Below are positions 15,783 through 25,309 of a DNA stretch of 64,000 nucleotides, in pieces. Source of the DNA: Spirochaetota bacterium. GTDB taxonomy: Bacteria > Spirochaetota > UBA4802 > UBA5550. The stretch spans positions 283,558-347,557 of the forward strand of contig JAGNKX010000002.1 in assembly GCA_017999915.1 (NCBI GenBank), written 5' to 3'. The position numbers and the translations under genes were made by a program. The first letter of the stretch is position 1. Each line of letters begins with the position of its first letter. The notes below the pieces were generated by a model. That model was not told the origin of the DNA. It worked only from the letters and a program-made list of their open reading frames with translations, and searched no databases.

Positions 15783-17327
15783 TTATTTTGACTTAAGCTT
15801 CTTCCTGCTTGATTGCACCAACTTAGCAACAAAACGAGAGAATAGCAAGATATCCTGATCAACACTTGCCCTTTCAAGGGCATTCATGTATTCATTGCGT
15901 TTTTCAATTGGTATGACAGTCCACGCATACCCGCCTGCAGCCAGCATGATGTTCATTAGAAAACGCGCAATCCTCCCGTTACCATCCATGTAAGGATGTA
16001 TATATACAAAAACAAAATGACCCAGTACAGCACGAACGCCGGGATCTTTTTCTTCGTTCAATAAATCAAAAAAAGCAGGCATTGCATCGCGCACTGCATC
16101 AGGATTCAGCGGTATATGTTTCGACCCTTTAATATATACCTGGTCTTTTCTGTACCCGGCCAGATCAGATGCCTTAAGCAAACCGGCAGTAACGCTCGGG
16201 GCAAACAATTCTCTATACCATTTACTGTGATCATTACGTGCAACCAGTCCCGGATTATTCCCTTTCAGGATATCGTTAATACTGTTCTTCACCGCCTGAA
16301 ATGCCTGCCAGTAACCCCGTGCACCCATGGCATCACGATATTCCTTGTCCAGCGCATCAGTATCCGGCTTCCAATTTCCGGTTCTTACCTTTTGAATTAT
16401 TTCAGGAGTGATACGATATCCCTCTATCGATAATGAGTTATATGCATCATTGACATATATTTCATCCACTTGCTTTAAATATGCGGCGGCATTCTTGGGC
16501 ATACCGGGGGATTCAGGAAAATTATCAATGATCGTATTCCGCATTTGCTGCCACATCAGTACAATGCGGTTAACATATGGAGATGTACTCCTCGTTGTTA
16601 TTATGTGCTGCACCACGTCAGAAAATGGATCAGATTCCCGTATATCATAACCGGCGCTTTTCATGGAACCGATAATATCATTGGCAATACGCCCGCGCCC
16701 TACATTACGGAAAGCCCCGGCCAGCCTCCCGGCAACAAGGCTGCGGCCGCCTTCAAGCAGCATGCCCAAAATATCAGAAGAATCTTTCACCATCAACAAC
16801 GCTGTCCTGGCATCAGTTGGATTCCGGGAAAAATATCCGGGAGAGGTTGAGATCAAGGCCGCGGGTACTGTATACAGATTAAGACCGCCTTTTTGTATGA
16901 TACTGTCTTCATGGGGCATTGCAGATGCCATATCGAACAATGACGTGCCATGAATTAACACGATTTTATTATTTTTTCCCTTTGGCGAGCGAACCAGCAA
17001 TTGTTTCGGAACGGATAAATTACCGATGTGAATAGCCAATGATTGCTCCGGAGACAGAAACCATTCCCTGCCGAATCGTTCGTTGCAATATGCCGGAATA
17101 AAGTGCCAGAATGACGTAAACCAGAATGTACTGTCTCCATTCTTCTCATCAGGCCTTGTGGAGATATACCAACCCTTTATCACTTCCCGTATAAAGCCGT
17201 TCCCAACAAGACGGTCCCGGTGTGTACGTGATATATCCTTTGATTTAATTACAGCTACGCCCTTACTGCTTTGAAACTTCTTCAAAACCTCCAGTGACGA
17301 CGCTAGTTTTTCTGCCGGTGTTGCCAT
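15783..17327 (-). CDS. Fic-family AMP-transferase fused to AbiEi-like N-terminal domain
   Basis: Residues 444-455 read HPYMDGNGRIAR, the Fic catalytic motif HxFx(D/E)GNGRxxR with Tyr for Phe. Residues 298-303, SLSIEG, match the inhibitory (S/T)xxxE(G/N) motif, so the enzyme is probably self-inhibited (class II). Residues 1-200 resemble the winged-helix and C-terminal parts of AbiEi-type antitoxins (SKDISRTHRDRLVGNGFIRE, RGWY-like KGWYIS, SPEQSLAIH). Fic proteins transfer AMP or related groups to protein hydroxyls. The fusion could bind its own promoter. Low GC and flanking repeats suggest acquisition. An AGAGG lies far upstream of the ATG. Confidence 0.9.
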   Translation of the reverse strand: MATPAEKLASSLEVLKKFQSSKGVAVIKSKDISRTHRDRLVGNGFIREVIKGWYISTRPDEKNGDSTFWFTSFWHFIPAYCNERFGREWFLSPEQSLAIHIGNLSVPKQLLVRSPKGKNNKIVLIHGTSLFDMASAMPHEDSIIQKGGLNLYTVPAALISTSPGYFSRNPTDARTALLMVKDSSDILGMLLEGGRSLVAGRLAGAFRNVGRGRIANDIIGSMKSAGYDIRESDPFSDVVQHIITTRSTSPYVNRIVLMWQQMRNTIIDNFPESPGMPKNAAAYLKQVDEIYVNDAYNSLSIEGYRITPEIIQKVRTGNWKPDTDALDKEYRDAMGARGYWQAFQAVKNSINDILKGNNPGLVARNDHSKWYRELFAPSVTAGLLKASDLAGYRKDQVYIKGSKHIPLNPDAVRDAMPAFFDLLNEEKDPGVRAVLGHFVFVYIHPYMDGNGRIARFLMNIMLAAGGYAWTVIPIEKRNEYMNALERASVDQDILLFSRFVAKLVQSSRKKLKSK

Positions 17328-17517
17328 GCTATTATTATCGGCCTCTTTTAATCAGTCGGGCAATTATTAGTTTATTATGTTGTGTAATTATTAGTATTTT
17401 CAGCTGTTCATTATTAAGTATATTCTGTCGATCTTTTTTTAGTATATTTTGTAGTTATTCGATTATTTCTACTCAAAGAAGGCCAATAATCCATTTATTT
17501 GAACTTTCTGTTTTTTT
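17328..17517 (-). promoter_or_regulatory. AT-rich upstream region of fic
   Basis: This AT-rich stretch holds AATTATTAG at 17362 and again at 17387 in the same orientation, 25 bases apart. It may hold the fic promoter and binding sites for its winged-helix domain. No gene is seen. Confidence 0.35.
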
Positions 17518-17680
17518 AACTCATACCTCGCCGAAATCCACACCAGCCTGTTCCGTTCTTCATAAAATACCCAGCAGCAAGCTGCGGGGTATTTTGTCGC
17601 ATAATGTTTTATGTGTTCTCATGAGATGAGAGCACGCTGCGATCAAAACGTTTCAAATTGAGGAATTTCAGGTAGCTATC
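17518..17680. repeat. island repeat, copy 3 (truncated)
   Basis: The match to copies 1 and 2 begins at CTCATACCTCGCCG and stops abruptly after GGTAGCTAT at about 17679, losing the last 75 bases. The AAAATACCC/GGGTATTTT hairpin is intact. The break marks the right end of the island; GC-rich DNA resumes beyond it. Confidence 0.85.
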
Positions 17681-17728
17681 GTGCAGGCGCTTCCATGGCA
17701 ATCACACGGGCGCGCCCGAACCGCATAT

Positions 17729-18511
17729 TCATGCGCACAGAGGGACCGCATCGAGGAGAGAATGAATTTCATGTCGAGGGATAATTCCCGAGTCATTCAC
17801 TTTTCGTTCCCTGTTCAGCCACACCGACATGATCCGCGTGTCATTGGCTCCCTTGATGTCGGTGTCCAGCCTGTCGCCTATCATGAGGGCCTGATCCGCG
17901 GCGCAGCCCAGGCGCTCCAGGCAGCAGGCGAATATCTCCCTTCGCGGCTTTCTGCAGCCCACCTCGCCCGAAATGACAATGCTCCGGAAATAGCGCTCTA
18001 TGCCGCTTTTGCCGATCTTTTCCCGCTGCAGGTCCGGTGTCCCGTTTGATATCAACGCCATCGGCGCGTTCAGATCCCGGAGACGGTCCAGGAAGGGAAT
18101 CGCGTCATCAAAGAGTACGTGTTTCGCTCCCCTGACTTCCCTGAACAGATCGGACAGCTCCGCCGCGAGCATATCATCCCTGATGCCATGGCGGGCCAGG
18201 GCGTTGATCCAGGTCTGTATCCGGTAATGATCCCTGTGCCTGCGCAATTCCTTTTCCATGGCCGATTCACCGGAAAACTCCGCCCACAGCGCCTCATGGG
18301 AGGCGATGCCGATGCTTTTGGCGTAATCGTGAACCGGCAGGGAATACCACAGTTCCCTCGCGCAGGTTCGCGCCGTTGTAACGAATTCCTCCGGGTCGAC
18401 CGGGTGCCGCCGTTGCAGGCGCCGGGCTACGGCAAGAAACGACCGGTATGCCGAATCCTCTTCAACGAGAAGCGTATCATCCAGGTCCAATAATACGAAC
18501 ATGGGACCCAT
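17729..18511 (-). CDS. HAD-superfamily hydrolase (subfamily IA)
   Basis: This 260-residue protein has DLDDTLL (motif I), SNGTPD (motif II), the Lys of GCRKPRREIF (motif III) and GDRLDTDIKGA (motif IV) in order, with a helical cap between I and II. It resembles YjjG/N-acylneuraminate-9-phosphatase-type phosphatases; the substrate cannot be told. I start at the ATG at 18511, which has an AAGGA site, rather than the one six codons upstream. It lies at the outer border of the island. Confidence 0.9.
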   Translation of the reverse strand: MGPMFVLLDLDDTLLVEEDSAYRSFLAVARRLQRRHPVDPEEFVTTARTCARELWYSLPVHDYAKSIGIASHEALWAEFSGESAMEKELRRHRDHYRIQTWINALARHGIRDDMLAAELSDLFREVRGAKHVLFDDAIPFLDRLRDLNAPMALISNGTPDLQREKIGKSGIERYFRSIVISGEVGCRKPRREIFACCLERLGCAADQALMIGDRLDTDIKGANDTRIMSVWLNRERKVNDSGIIPRHEIHSLLDAVPLCA

Positions 18512-18792
18512 TTGTTCCTTAAAAAACATGGGGTCAAGTCAATTTCCCGCGACAGATCCGGCCCGGACCATGTTCACTTCTACTCTTTCATTTTAAAAAA
18601 AGCCGGCCTGCTCCTTCTTTTATCGTTGCAATCAAAAAAACTATTGCCAATTCCCCCGGACACGTTATACTTTTATAAAATGCACCATGGCAAGCTACGG
18701 GATATTATGCAGCATATTGTTTTCGCGCTCTCAACCCCGGAGCAGGGTTCCGGATTTGCGCGCGTTGCGATTAAAAATACAGGGGTATCTCC

Positions 18793-19878
18793 ATGAAGAA
18801 ATTAAAATGGCTCGGCATCATCTTAACCGGGGTGTTTCTCACCCTCCTGGTGGTTATTTATGGCACGACCTTTCACCCCGCCCCGATGCAGAGCGAAACC
18901 TTCGTTTCACTGCCGGCGACGCCGCTCTTGAAGCCCGGGCAGAAGATCAGGATACTCTCCTGGAACATACAATACATGGCGGGAAAAAACTACGTCTTTT
19001 TCTACGACCTTCTCAAGGGCGACGGTCCCGATGAGCGGCCTTCCCCGAAAGATATAACCGCCACCCGCGCCGAAATCGCCCGGGTGATCATCGACGAGAA
19101 GCCGGACATCATCCTCCTGCAGGAGCTCGACCAGGGCTCCATGAGGACCGATTACGAGGACCAGGTCGCGAAGCTCCTCGCCCTGCTTCCCAGGGAATAC
19201 TCCGCGTACACTTCCACGTTTTATCACAAGGCCGCCTTTGTTCCGCACCCGAGGATCAGGGGAAGAGTGGGACTGAAGCTCGCGGTGATCTCGAAATACA
19301 TGATAAGCAAGGCGGTGCGGCACCAGCTGCCGATCATTCCAGACAACATCATCGTCAAGCAGTTCAATTTCAAGCGCTGCGTCCTTGAGACGCGCATTCC
19401 CGTGGAGGGACAGAACGACCTGGCGGTATTCAACACCCACTTTGACGCCTTCGCCCAGGGATCGGACACGATGGACAGGCAGGTCCTCTTTGTCCTGGGC
19501 CTTCTCGACCGGGCCGCCAAAGACGCTTCCGGATGGTTAATGGGAGGAGACTTCAACCTGCTGCCTCCGGGGAAATCCTACGATCGCCTCCCGCCGGAAC
19601 AGCGGGCCTATTTCAACAGGGAGAGCGAGCTTGCGCCCCTGTTTGCGAAGTATCGCTCCATTCCGTCCCTTGATGAGATCAACGGACCCGATTATCACAA
19701 ATGGCTGAGCCATTATCCCAACGACCCGTCGGTGAAGGGCCCGGACAGGACCATTGATTTCATTTTCTACCCTGCTTCTTTGGAAGTGAAGGAACACTAC
19801 ATCCGTCAGAAAGACACGTTGAGGATATCCGACCACCTGCCCCTTGTGGCGGAGATAATCGTTCCCAAAGCACAGTAG
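18793..19878 (+). CDS. membrane-anchored endonuclease/exonuclease/phosphatase family protein
   Basis: An N-terminal hydrophobic segment (residues 5-25) anchors or exports the protein. The DNase-I-like fold follows with LSWNIQYM (metal Asn), LLQELDQG (metal Glu), NTHFDA, MGGDFNLLP and a terminal SDHLPLVAEI (catalytic Asp-His). Members hydrolyse phosphodiesters or phosphomonoesters of nucleic acids, lipids or inositols. An AGGGG site lies 7 bases before the ATG. An envelope location favours a phospholipid or scavenging role, but this is inference. Confidence 0.88.
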   Translation: MKKLKWLGIILTGVFLTLLVVIYGTTFHPAPMQSETFVSLPATPLLKPGQKIRILSWNIQYMAGKNYVFFYDLLKGDGPDERPSPKDITATRAEIARVIIDEKPDIILLQELDQGSMRTDYEDQVAKLLALLPREYSAYTSTFYHKAAFVPHPRIRGRVGLKLAVISKYMISKAVRHQLPIIPDNIIVKQFNFKRCVLETRIPVEGQNDLAVFNTHFDAFAQGSDTMDRQVLFVLGLLDRAAKDASGWLMGGDFNLLPPGKSYDRLPPEQRAYFNRESELAPLFAKYRSIPSLDEINGPDYHKWLSHYPNDPSVKGPDRTIDFIFYPASLEVKEHYIRQKDTLRISDHLPLVAEIIVPKAQ

Positions 19879-19926
19879 GATATCACATCAGCATGGTTCG
19901 TACCCGGCCCCTGGAAGGGCGCCGGG

Positions 19927-20439
19927 TCAGGGGCTATGCCTCGTGAATTTTTCCATGTATACCATGCTCTTATCGCTGTCATAGGGAACTTTTTTATATA
20001 TGGCGTAATTCATGCTTTTATACAGGCTGATATTGTCATGGCTCAATTCCCCGGTGAAGAGCTCAAAGCGGACGATGTCGCTGTCCGCGGCGAATTCCGA
20101 TTCGAGGCGCTCAATAAGCCTTTTCCCCAATCCCTTTCCCTGAAACGCGGGATGAACCATCAGCCTGCCGACATGGCAGGTGTTTCCATCTTTTCTTCCC
20201 CTTATTGAGCCTATGATCGTATCGCCGGCAACCAGCTTTAAAAAGAGCGCGGAGCCGTATTCTTCGGTTATTTCTTCGATGGTCTGGGTAAGAGGCGGTA
20301 TCGTAAAATCGTTATAACGGCTGGCTTCCTTCTGATAGGCCAGGTGCTGAAGATCGAGGATCTCTTTTAAATCATCTCTGCCGGCTTTTTCAATTATTGC
20401 ATTCAAATCTGTTATCCTGTTCAGGGCAGCCACTTCCAT
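19927..20439 (-). CDS. GNAT-family N-acetyltransferase
   Basis: This 170-residue protein has the acetyl-CoA pyrophosphate loop VHPAFQGKGLGKRLI (motif A, Q-x-x-G-x-G) preceded by the strand HVGRLM, and a C-terminal NISLYKSMNYA segment typical of motif B. Substrate unknown. No strong ribosome binding site is visible at the ATG. It converges on the preceding phosphodiesterase-like gene. Confidence 0.88.
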   Translation of the reverse strand: MEVAALNRITDLNAIIEKAGRDDLKEILDLQHLAYQKEASRYNDFTIPPLTQTIEEITEEYGSALFLKLVAGDTIIGSIRGRKDGNTCHVGRLMVHPAFQGKGLGKRLIERLESEFAADSDIVRFELFTGELSHDNISLYKSMNYAIYKKVPYDSDKSMVYMEKFTRHSP

Positions 20440-20725
20440 ATCAGTGGATGAAAATCACCATTATGGCTGCGCAGGCGATGATTTCCGGTTATCACGGCCG
20501 TGATGATCATTCAAGTACAATTTACATACTACAGTAATACAAAAAATCCCGCCCGCCCGGATCATTTTTTACTTGCATCCAAATAGCCCTGTTTCATATA
20601 CTGACATTTATCTATAAATGATCAATATTTTACATCATTTAGCAGCCGAAGCACATTCATTTACTATGACAAAGCCATTATACTGCCCGTTATGTTACAA
20701 ACCCGGGAGAGAACTATCCCCATGG

Positions 20726-22918
20726 ATGGGTCGTATCTATAAAGCCGTCATCATCGTCTTTTTCCTTCTATTAACTATCCCGGGCGTCATATCATGCACC
20801 GGGGAAAAAAGCGCAGTCCAACGACCTGCCGCGGACAATGGCTTTATCGACATTCATTCCATCGATTTCACCGGCGGAGAAACGGTCAAACTCAGGGGGA
20901 ACTGGAAATTCATCTGGCTCCGGGACGATCCGGCTTTCGCAGACCCGGGTTTCAACGACTCTGACTGGAAGACGATCACCGTACCCGGGTACTGGGACCG
21001 CCTCACCGGCACCGGGAATGGTTACGGGTGGTACCGCCTCAGGGTCAGGATCGACGGTGACAAGCTGCGCGCCTCCGGAGAGCGTCTTGCCCTTTCCGCC
21101 GACCTGATCCAATCGGCCTGCGAGATCTACGTCAACGGCGCCATGCTGATGTCCAGCGGAACCTTCGGCACCGACACGGCATCGTCAATACCGCAGATTC
21201 ATCCCCGTCTTGAGGCCTTCGATCCGCCCTCGTCGGGCGATATTATTACCGTCGCCGTAAGGAACTCGAACTTTTCGCACCGCTCCGGCGGCCCCTACAG
21301 CGTGCCCGAACTGGGACTTAACCGTGCGCTTTCGCAGCGGCTCTGGTATTCCGACGTGGCCCGCCTGGTCGCGCTGGGCATCATTCTCATGATGGCCATC
21401 TACCACGGGATACTCTGGTACTTCCGTCGGGAGGACAGGGCCAGCCTCTATTTCTGCCTCGGATGCGCCGTCATTCTCTTTCGCCTTATCGCCACCAGCG
21501 GCTACCTGGAACGGCTCTTTCCCGGTCGGCCCATGTATGAAACGCATTTCACGATCGTGTATGCGAGCATACCCCTCGGGTGGATTACCTTCGCCTTCTT
21601 CTTCCGCGAGCTCTTCCGGGAGGAGTTCTCCGGGAGGCTCTTCGCTGTTTTCACGGCCCTGGGCGCTCTCTTCACGGCGGCGGCATTCTTCCTCCCGTGC
21701 CGCGTCTACTCGCCCTATTCCATCCTGTTCGAAGGCTCGCTGATCGTTGTCGGCGTCTGGTTCATGGCCGGCATCATCACCGCGGCCGTGCGGAAGCGCC
21801 CCGGGGCGATCTACATCCTCCCCGGGTTCATCGCCTTTTTCATCACGGGCTTCAACGATATTCTCGCCGTGAAGCTCATCATCGGCACGCCGGAGGTGGC
21901 GCCGGTGGGGCTCGTGATCATGATCTTCTTCCAGTCCGCGGTGCTGTCCGGCCGCTTCGCCCAGGCCTTCAGGACCGCGGAGCACCTGTCGCTGAATCTT
22001 TCCGCCGAAGTGACGAAAAAGACCGACGAGCTCCAGGAACAGATGGACACCGCCCTCAGGGCGCAGCAGGAAACGGAGCGCTCCCGCGCGGAGCTCGACG
22101 ACGCCTACCAGCGCCTTAACGCCGTGTATACCATCATCAAGAACGACCTCGACGTGGCGAAGAACATCCAGCAGACGCTCTTCCCCACCAGCTCCGGCGG
22201 CATCCTGGGCCTGCGCTACAGCGCACGGTACATTCCCCTCATCGAAGTGGGCGGCGACATTTACGACATCTGCCCCGTCGACGACCGGACCGCCCGTTTC
22301 TTCATCGCCGACGCCACGGGCCACGGCATCCACGCGTCCCTCACGACCATGCTCATCAAGGGCGAATACGACATGCTGAAGGTCGGCTCCCTGACGCCGC
22401 TGGAGATCGTCACCGAGCTGAACAACAAGTTCTACCGCCACTACCGCCCCATCGCCAAGTACTTCACGTCGTTCCTGATCGACATCAATCCCTCCGCCGG
22501 GACCGTCGCCTATGTCTCGTCGGGCCACCCGGCCCAGTACCTGATACGGGGCCGGAGCATCATCGAGCTCGCCACCACGGGACGCGCCATGGGCTTCACG
22601 GAGCACACGAACTGCGTGATGGGCGAGGCCGAATTCAGGTCCGGCGACCGGCTCCTCTTCTTCACCGACGGCCTGTACGAGCAGTTCAACGCCAGGCGCG
22701 AGCTCTTCGGGGAGGAGCGCATCAAGAAGATCATCATGGAAAACAGCGGCCGCCCCATGGCGGAGATAATGGACCGGGTGATCAACATCATCAACGACCA
22801 CACGGGGAACGATCTCAATGACGACATCATCATGATCGGCGTTGAGCGGGACGGGGAGGATTTCACGGCGCGCCCGGTCCATAGGGCGCGCGGGCATGTA
22901 TCATTGCGCGATGATTGA
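20726..22918 (+). CDS. 7TM sensor with SpoIIE-type PP2C phosphatase output, lipoprotein signal
   Basis: Layout for the 730-residue form: signal peptide with lipobox VISC (Cys 24), a galactose-binding-like extracytoplasmic domain (about 45-210), seven membrane segments (about 215-415, 7TMR-DISM type), a coiled coil (425-480), and a SpoIIE phosphatase (about 490-715) with GGDIYDI, ADATGHGIHASL, SSGHP and FFTDGLYE motifs. Such proteins dephosphorylate anti-anti-sigma factors in partner-switching pathways. The frame extends upstream to 20618, but the ATG at 20726 has a GGAGAG site and yields the signal peptide directly. The last 18 bases overlap the convergent gene. Confidence 0.9.
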   Translation: MGRIYKAVIIVFFLLLTIPGVISCTGEKSAVQRPAADNGFIDIHSIDFTGGETVKLRGNWKFIWLRDDPAFADPGFNDSDWKTITVPGYWDRLTGTGNGYGWYRLRVRIDGDKLRASGERLALSADLIQSACEIYVNGAMLMSSGTFGTDTASSIPQIHPRLEAFDPPSSGDIITVAVRNSNFSHRSGGPYSVPELGLNRALSQRLWYSDVARLVALGIILMMAIYHGILWYFRREDRASLYFCLGCAVILFRLIATSGYLERLFPGRPMYETHFTIVYASIPLGWITFAFFFRELFREEFSGRLFAVFTALGALFTAAAFFLPCRVYSPYSILFEGSLIVVGVWFMAGIITAAVRKRPGAIYILPGFIAFFITGFNDILAVKLIIGTPEVAPVGLVIMIFFQSAVLSGRFAQAFRTAEHLSLNLSAEVTKKTDELQEQMDTALRAQQETERSRAELDDAYQRLNAVYTIIKNDLDVAKNIQQTLFPTSSGGILGLRYSARYIPLIEVGGDIYDICPVDDRTARFFIADATGHGIHASLTTMLIKGEYDMLKVGSLTPLEIVTELNNKFYRHYRPIAKYFTSFLIDINPSAGTVAYVSSGHPAQYLIRGRSIIELATTGRAMGFTEHTNCVMGEAEFRSGDRLLFFTDGLYEQFNARRELFGEERIKKIIMENSGRPMAEIMDRVINIINDHTGNDLNDDIIMIGVERDGEDFTARPVHRARGHVSLRDD

Positions 22919-23782
22919 ATGGGTGTAGGAAAGTCCGACCTGGACCATCGTCCGGCCGACGGCGGGTGAAAACTGCGCCGCGCCATGGACCCCGACGCCG
23001 TACACGTTCAGCTCAAGGCCCGCGATGATCTCATGGATCGGCTTTTTCGCGTCCCGGCGCTGCCGGAATTTGAAGGCGATGGCGCGCGATTCTTCGGGCT
23101 CGTCGTCGAGGAACTTAATCCGGACATGGTAATAGAATCCCGAAGCATCGAAGGTGATCCGGTAGAGCCCAAAGGGCCGCAGCGACAGGCCCTTCGTCAG
23201 GCGCACCATGGGCCTGATCCCCGCGGCAATGCCATAGACGGAACCCTTAACATCGGCAAGGGCCGTTCCCCTGATAAGATAAAACATCCAGGGCGGCCCC
23301 AGCAGGTCCCTCCGGTAATATCCCCGTATGGCTGAATAGGAATAGGTCATGGCCGCCACGAGGACGCCATCGAACCTCTCCGGCTTCCCGGCAAATCTCC
23401 AGGCCAGTGACGCGGAAACGGGCACCATGCATGAGCCGGTAGTGATGCTGGCGTAGGCGATCGCGGCCGCCGGGCAGGATAGGCCGGCGGCGACGCTCCA
23501 GCCCAGCTCCCCCGTGAAGGCGCCTGAAGCGGCCAGTTGGAAGCCGCCCCGGTGCAGGGCAAAGGACTTCGTGATCTGCAGGCGGTACCGTTCATACCCG
23601 TACAAACCAGCCACGGTCAGCCGGTATGTCCCGGGAGAAAAATCATTAATGGGAATGAAGGGCGGCTGCGAAATGAAGGGCTTCGGCGTCTCCAGGAAAT
23701 CCGGGACACCGTACCCATGGGCGGAGCCGAAAGCGGTGACGACGGCCATAACCGCTCCGGCGAAAATTATCATTCTCTTCAT
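22901..23782 (-). CDS. predicted exported beta-barrel protein
   Basis: This 293-residue protein has a cleavable signal peptide (MKRMIIFAGAVMAVVTAFGSAHG) and then alternating hydrophobic and polar strands rich in Gly, Tyr and Phe, ending in YTHSIIAQ. This suggests an outer-membrane barrel, though the terminal aromatic is missing. I recognise no family. It overlaps the 3' end of the phosphatase gene by 18 bases. The gene behind it on the same strand may be co-transcribed. Confidence 0.65.
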   Translation of the reverse strand: MKRMIIFAGAVMAVVTAFGSAHGYGVPDFLETPKPFISQPPFIPINDFSPGTYRLTVAGLYGYERYRLQITKSFALHRGGFQLAASGAFTGELGWSVAAGLSCPAAAIAYASITTGSCMVPVSASLAWRFAGKPERFDGVLVAAMTYSYSAIRGYYRRDLLGPPWMFYLIRGTALADVKGSVYGIAAGIRPMVRLTKGLSLRPFGLYRITFDASGFYYHVRIKFLDDEPEESRAIAFKFRQRRDAKKPIHEIIAGLELNVYGVGVHGAAQFSPAVGRTMVQVGLSYTHSIIAQ

Positions 23783-23818
23783 GGCAAATTTTCAGAACCG
23801 AATCCATCGGTGATGGGG

Positions 23819-25270
23819 CTACCTCCCCTTTTTCGGCTTCTTTACCGGTTTCTGCTGCTTCCGGGCCTGCTTCCGGGCCGGCTTCTTTTCCGGGACCTCA
23901 TCTTTGAGGGATCCGATTGTGGACACGATATCCCCCTGCTTCTGGGTGATGGCGGTGGTCCAGTTCCTCGACTCCTGGAAAAGCTGGTGGACCGGGATGG
24001 GGATGGTATCGAGATATTTTTTCCCCACCGCATTGTGGAGCCACCAGAAGCGCCCGGCCGTATGGCGCAGCTCCTGCAGCTTCCGCACCTCCTCGGGCGT
24101 ATTGGCGTCGGGGCGCTTCGCCAGCTCGTAAAGCTTCTTCCACCGCTCGTCGTAGAGCTTCTGCGTCAGGCCGCGGTCAAAGAACACCAGGGCCTTCCGT
24201 TTCATGCCATGGCGCGTCGCGGCCTCGGGGTTCTGGATCGCCGGGTTGAAAGTGTTCTTCCACGAAAGGATGTATTCGAACATGACGATCCTGTCGAGGG
24301 GTATCCCCTGGGGATTGAACGAGCTCAGCATGACGCCGGTTTCCCTGCAGACCGCGATGGCGTCATTGCCCATTTTCTGCTTATCGCCGAACTGGGCCAG
24401 CATCGACTTCAGGATGCCGAGGGACTTGTCATAGGCCTGTACGGACATCAGGTAATTGTTCATCGACCGGGCCGACTGCATGTACCGAATGTTGAGGCTC
24501 AGCTCATCCTTCATCATCCTGAAGGCGGCCCCGAATTTTTTTTGCTGCATGGAGGCTATAACGGCGGCCAGCACCGAATTGTTCATGGCGATGTAGACGC
24601 GCACTTTCTGGAGGTCCTGGGGATTGGGCATGGCCATGTCCGCGAAGGCCTCTTTCTTCATGATTTCGCGGTAGAGGCCCAGCATCTTCTTCACGTCCTC
24701 GCGCCCGGCCAGGTTTTTCGCGACGGTGTACTCTCCCCGCGTTTTATCGAGAAAGAACTCGATCGACGAAGCGTTCCTCAGGAGATTGATATCGCAGAGG
24801 TCCCTGGGGGAGTACTCGCTGTAGACCTCGTTGTCATAGAGTATGGCGTAGCCGTTGTCGTCCGCGAGCGGGGGCTGCGGCAGGTTCCCTTCGGTAAAGA
24901 GGGGCGCCGGGACCGCGTGCTTCCGGAGGTTCATGCCGAGCCACAGGGCGACCGCCAGCGCCGGGATTGCGGCAAGGAGGACGATGACATACTTTGTCCT
25001 GGATCCCCTTGCCTTCGGCAGGCCCTGTTTCGGCGCCCTGGAATCGGGCCGCTTCAGCATCGGCAGCTTTATTTTCGGCAGCTTAATCGCCGGCAGGGAG
25101 ATACGGGGCATCTTTATCCTGGGAATTCTTTTTTTAGGGGGCTTCGGCTGAGGCTCCGCGATGAAAGGCCTTTCCGGCTCCGGCCGTGGTTCCCTGGCCG
25201 GCCCTGTTCCCGGCCTCGAGGCCTGGTTACTGGTAAGGTTCAACTTGCTTTTTTTCGCTTCGATCTTCAT
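23819..25270 (-). CDS. single-pass membrane protein with Pro/Lys-rich repeat N-terminus
   Basis: This 483-residue protein has a basic, proline-rich cytoplasmic N-terminus with short repeats (IPRIKMP, ISLPAIKLP, KIKLPMLKRP), one membrane segment at about 93-113, a soluble helical domain to about 455, and a second Lys/Pro tail (KKPARKQARKQQKPVKKP). I do not recognise the family. The repeats alternate Lys and Pro every two or three residues, which suggests an extended segment that contacts nucleic acid or acidic lipids. It is upstream of the barrel protein on the same strand. Confidence 0.7.
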   Translation of the reverse strand: MKIEAKKSKLNLTSNQASRPGTGPAREPRPEPERPFIAEPQPKPPKKRIPRIKMPRISLPAIKLPKIKLPMLKRPDSRAPKQGLPKARGSRTKYVIVLLAAIPALAVALWLGMNLRKHAVPAPLFTEGNLPQPPLADDNGYAILYDNEVYSEYSPRDLCDINLLRNASSIEFFLDKTRGEYTVAKNLAGREDVKKMLGLYREIMKKEAFADMAMPNPQDLQKVRVYIAMNNSVLAAVIASMQQKKFGAAFRMMKDELSLNIRYMQSARSMNNYLMSVQAYDKSLGILKSMLAQFGDKQKMGNDAIAVCRETGVMLSSFNPQGIPLDRIVMFEYILSWKNTFNPAIQNPEAATRHGMKRKALVFFDRGLTQKLYDERWKKLYELAKRPDANTPEEVRKLQELRHTAGRFWWLHNAVGKKYLDTIPIPVHQLFQESRNWTTAITQKQGDIVSTIGSLKDEVPEKKPARKQARKQQKPVKKPKKGR

Positions 25271-25309
25271 AACCGTCTCTTATGCGTTATCCTAAAATAT
25301 GATGTCCCG

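Noticed and set aside
14336..17680. Integron gene-cassette array (repeats as attC sites)
   Set aside because: The repeats are longer than typical attC sites and I could not find the paired RYYYAAC/GTTRRRY core boxes, nor an integrase gene. The cassette-like layout is kept as a finding without calling it an integron.
13094..17728. Classical tRNA-integrated island with a repeated tRNA 3' end
   Set aside because: No exact copy of the tRNA-Asp 3' end was found near 17.7 kb and no integrase is present; only a weak resemblance at 14575.
21185..22897. 570-codon reverse-strand frame opposite the SpoIIE phosphatase
   Set aside because: It lies antisense to a gene with clear domains and its translation is low-complexity and Asp/Gly/Arg-rich, as expected of a GC-rich shadow.
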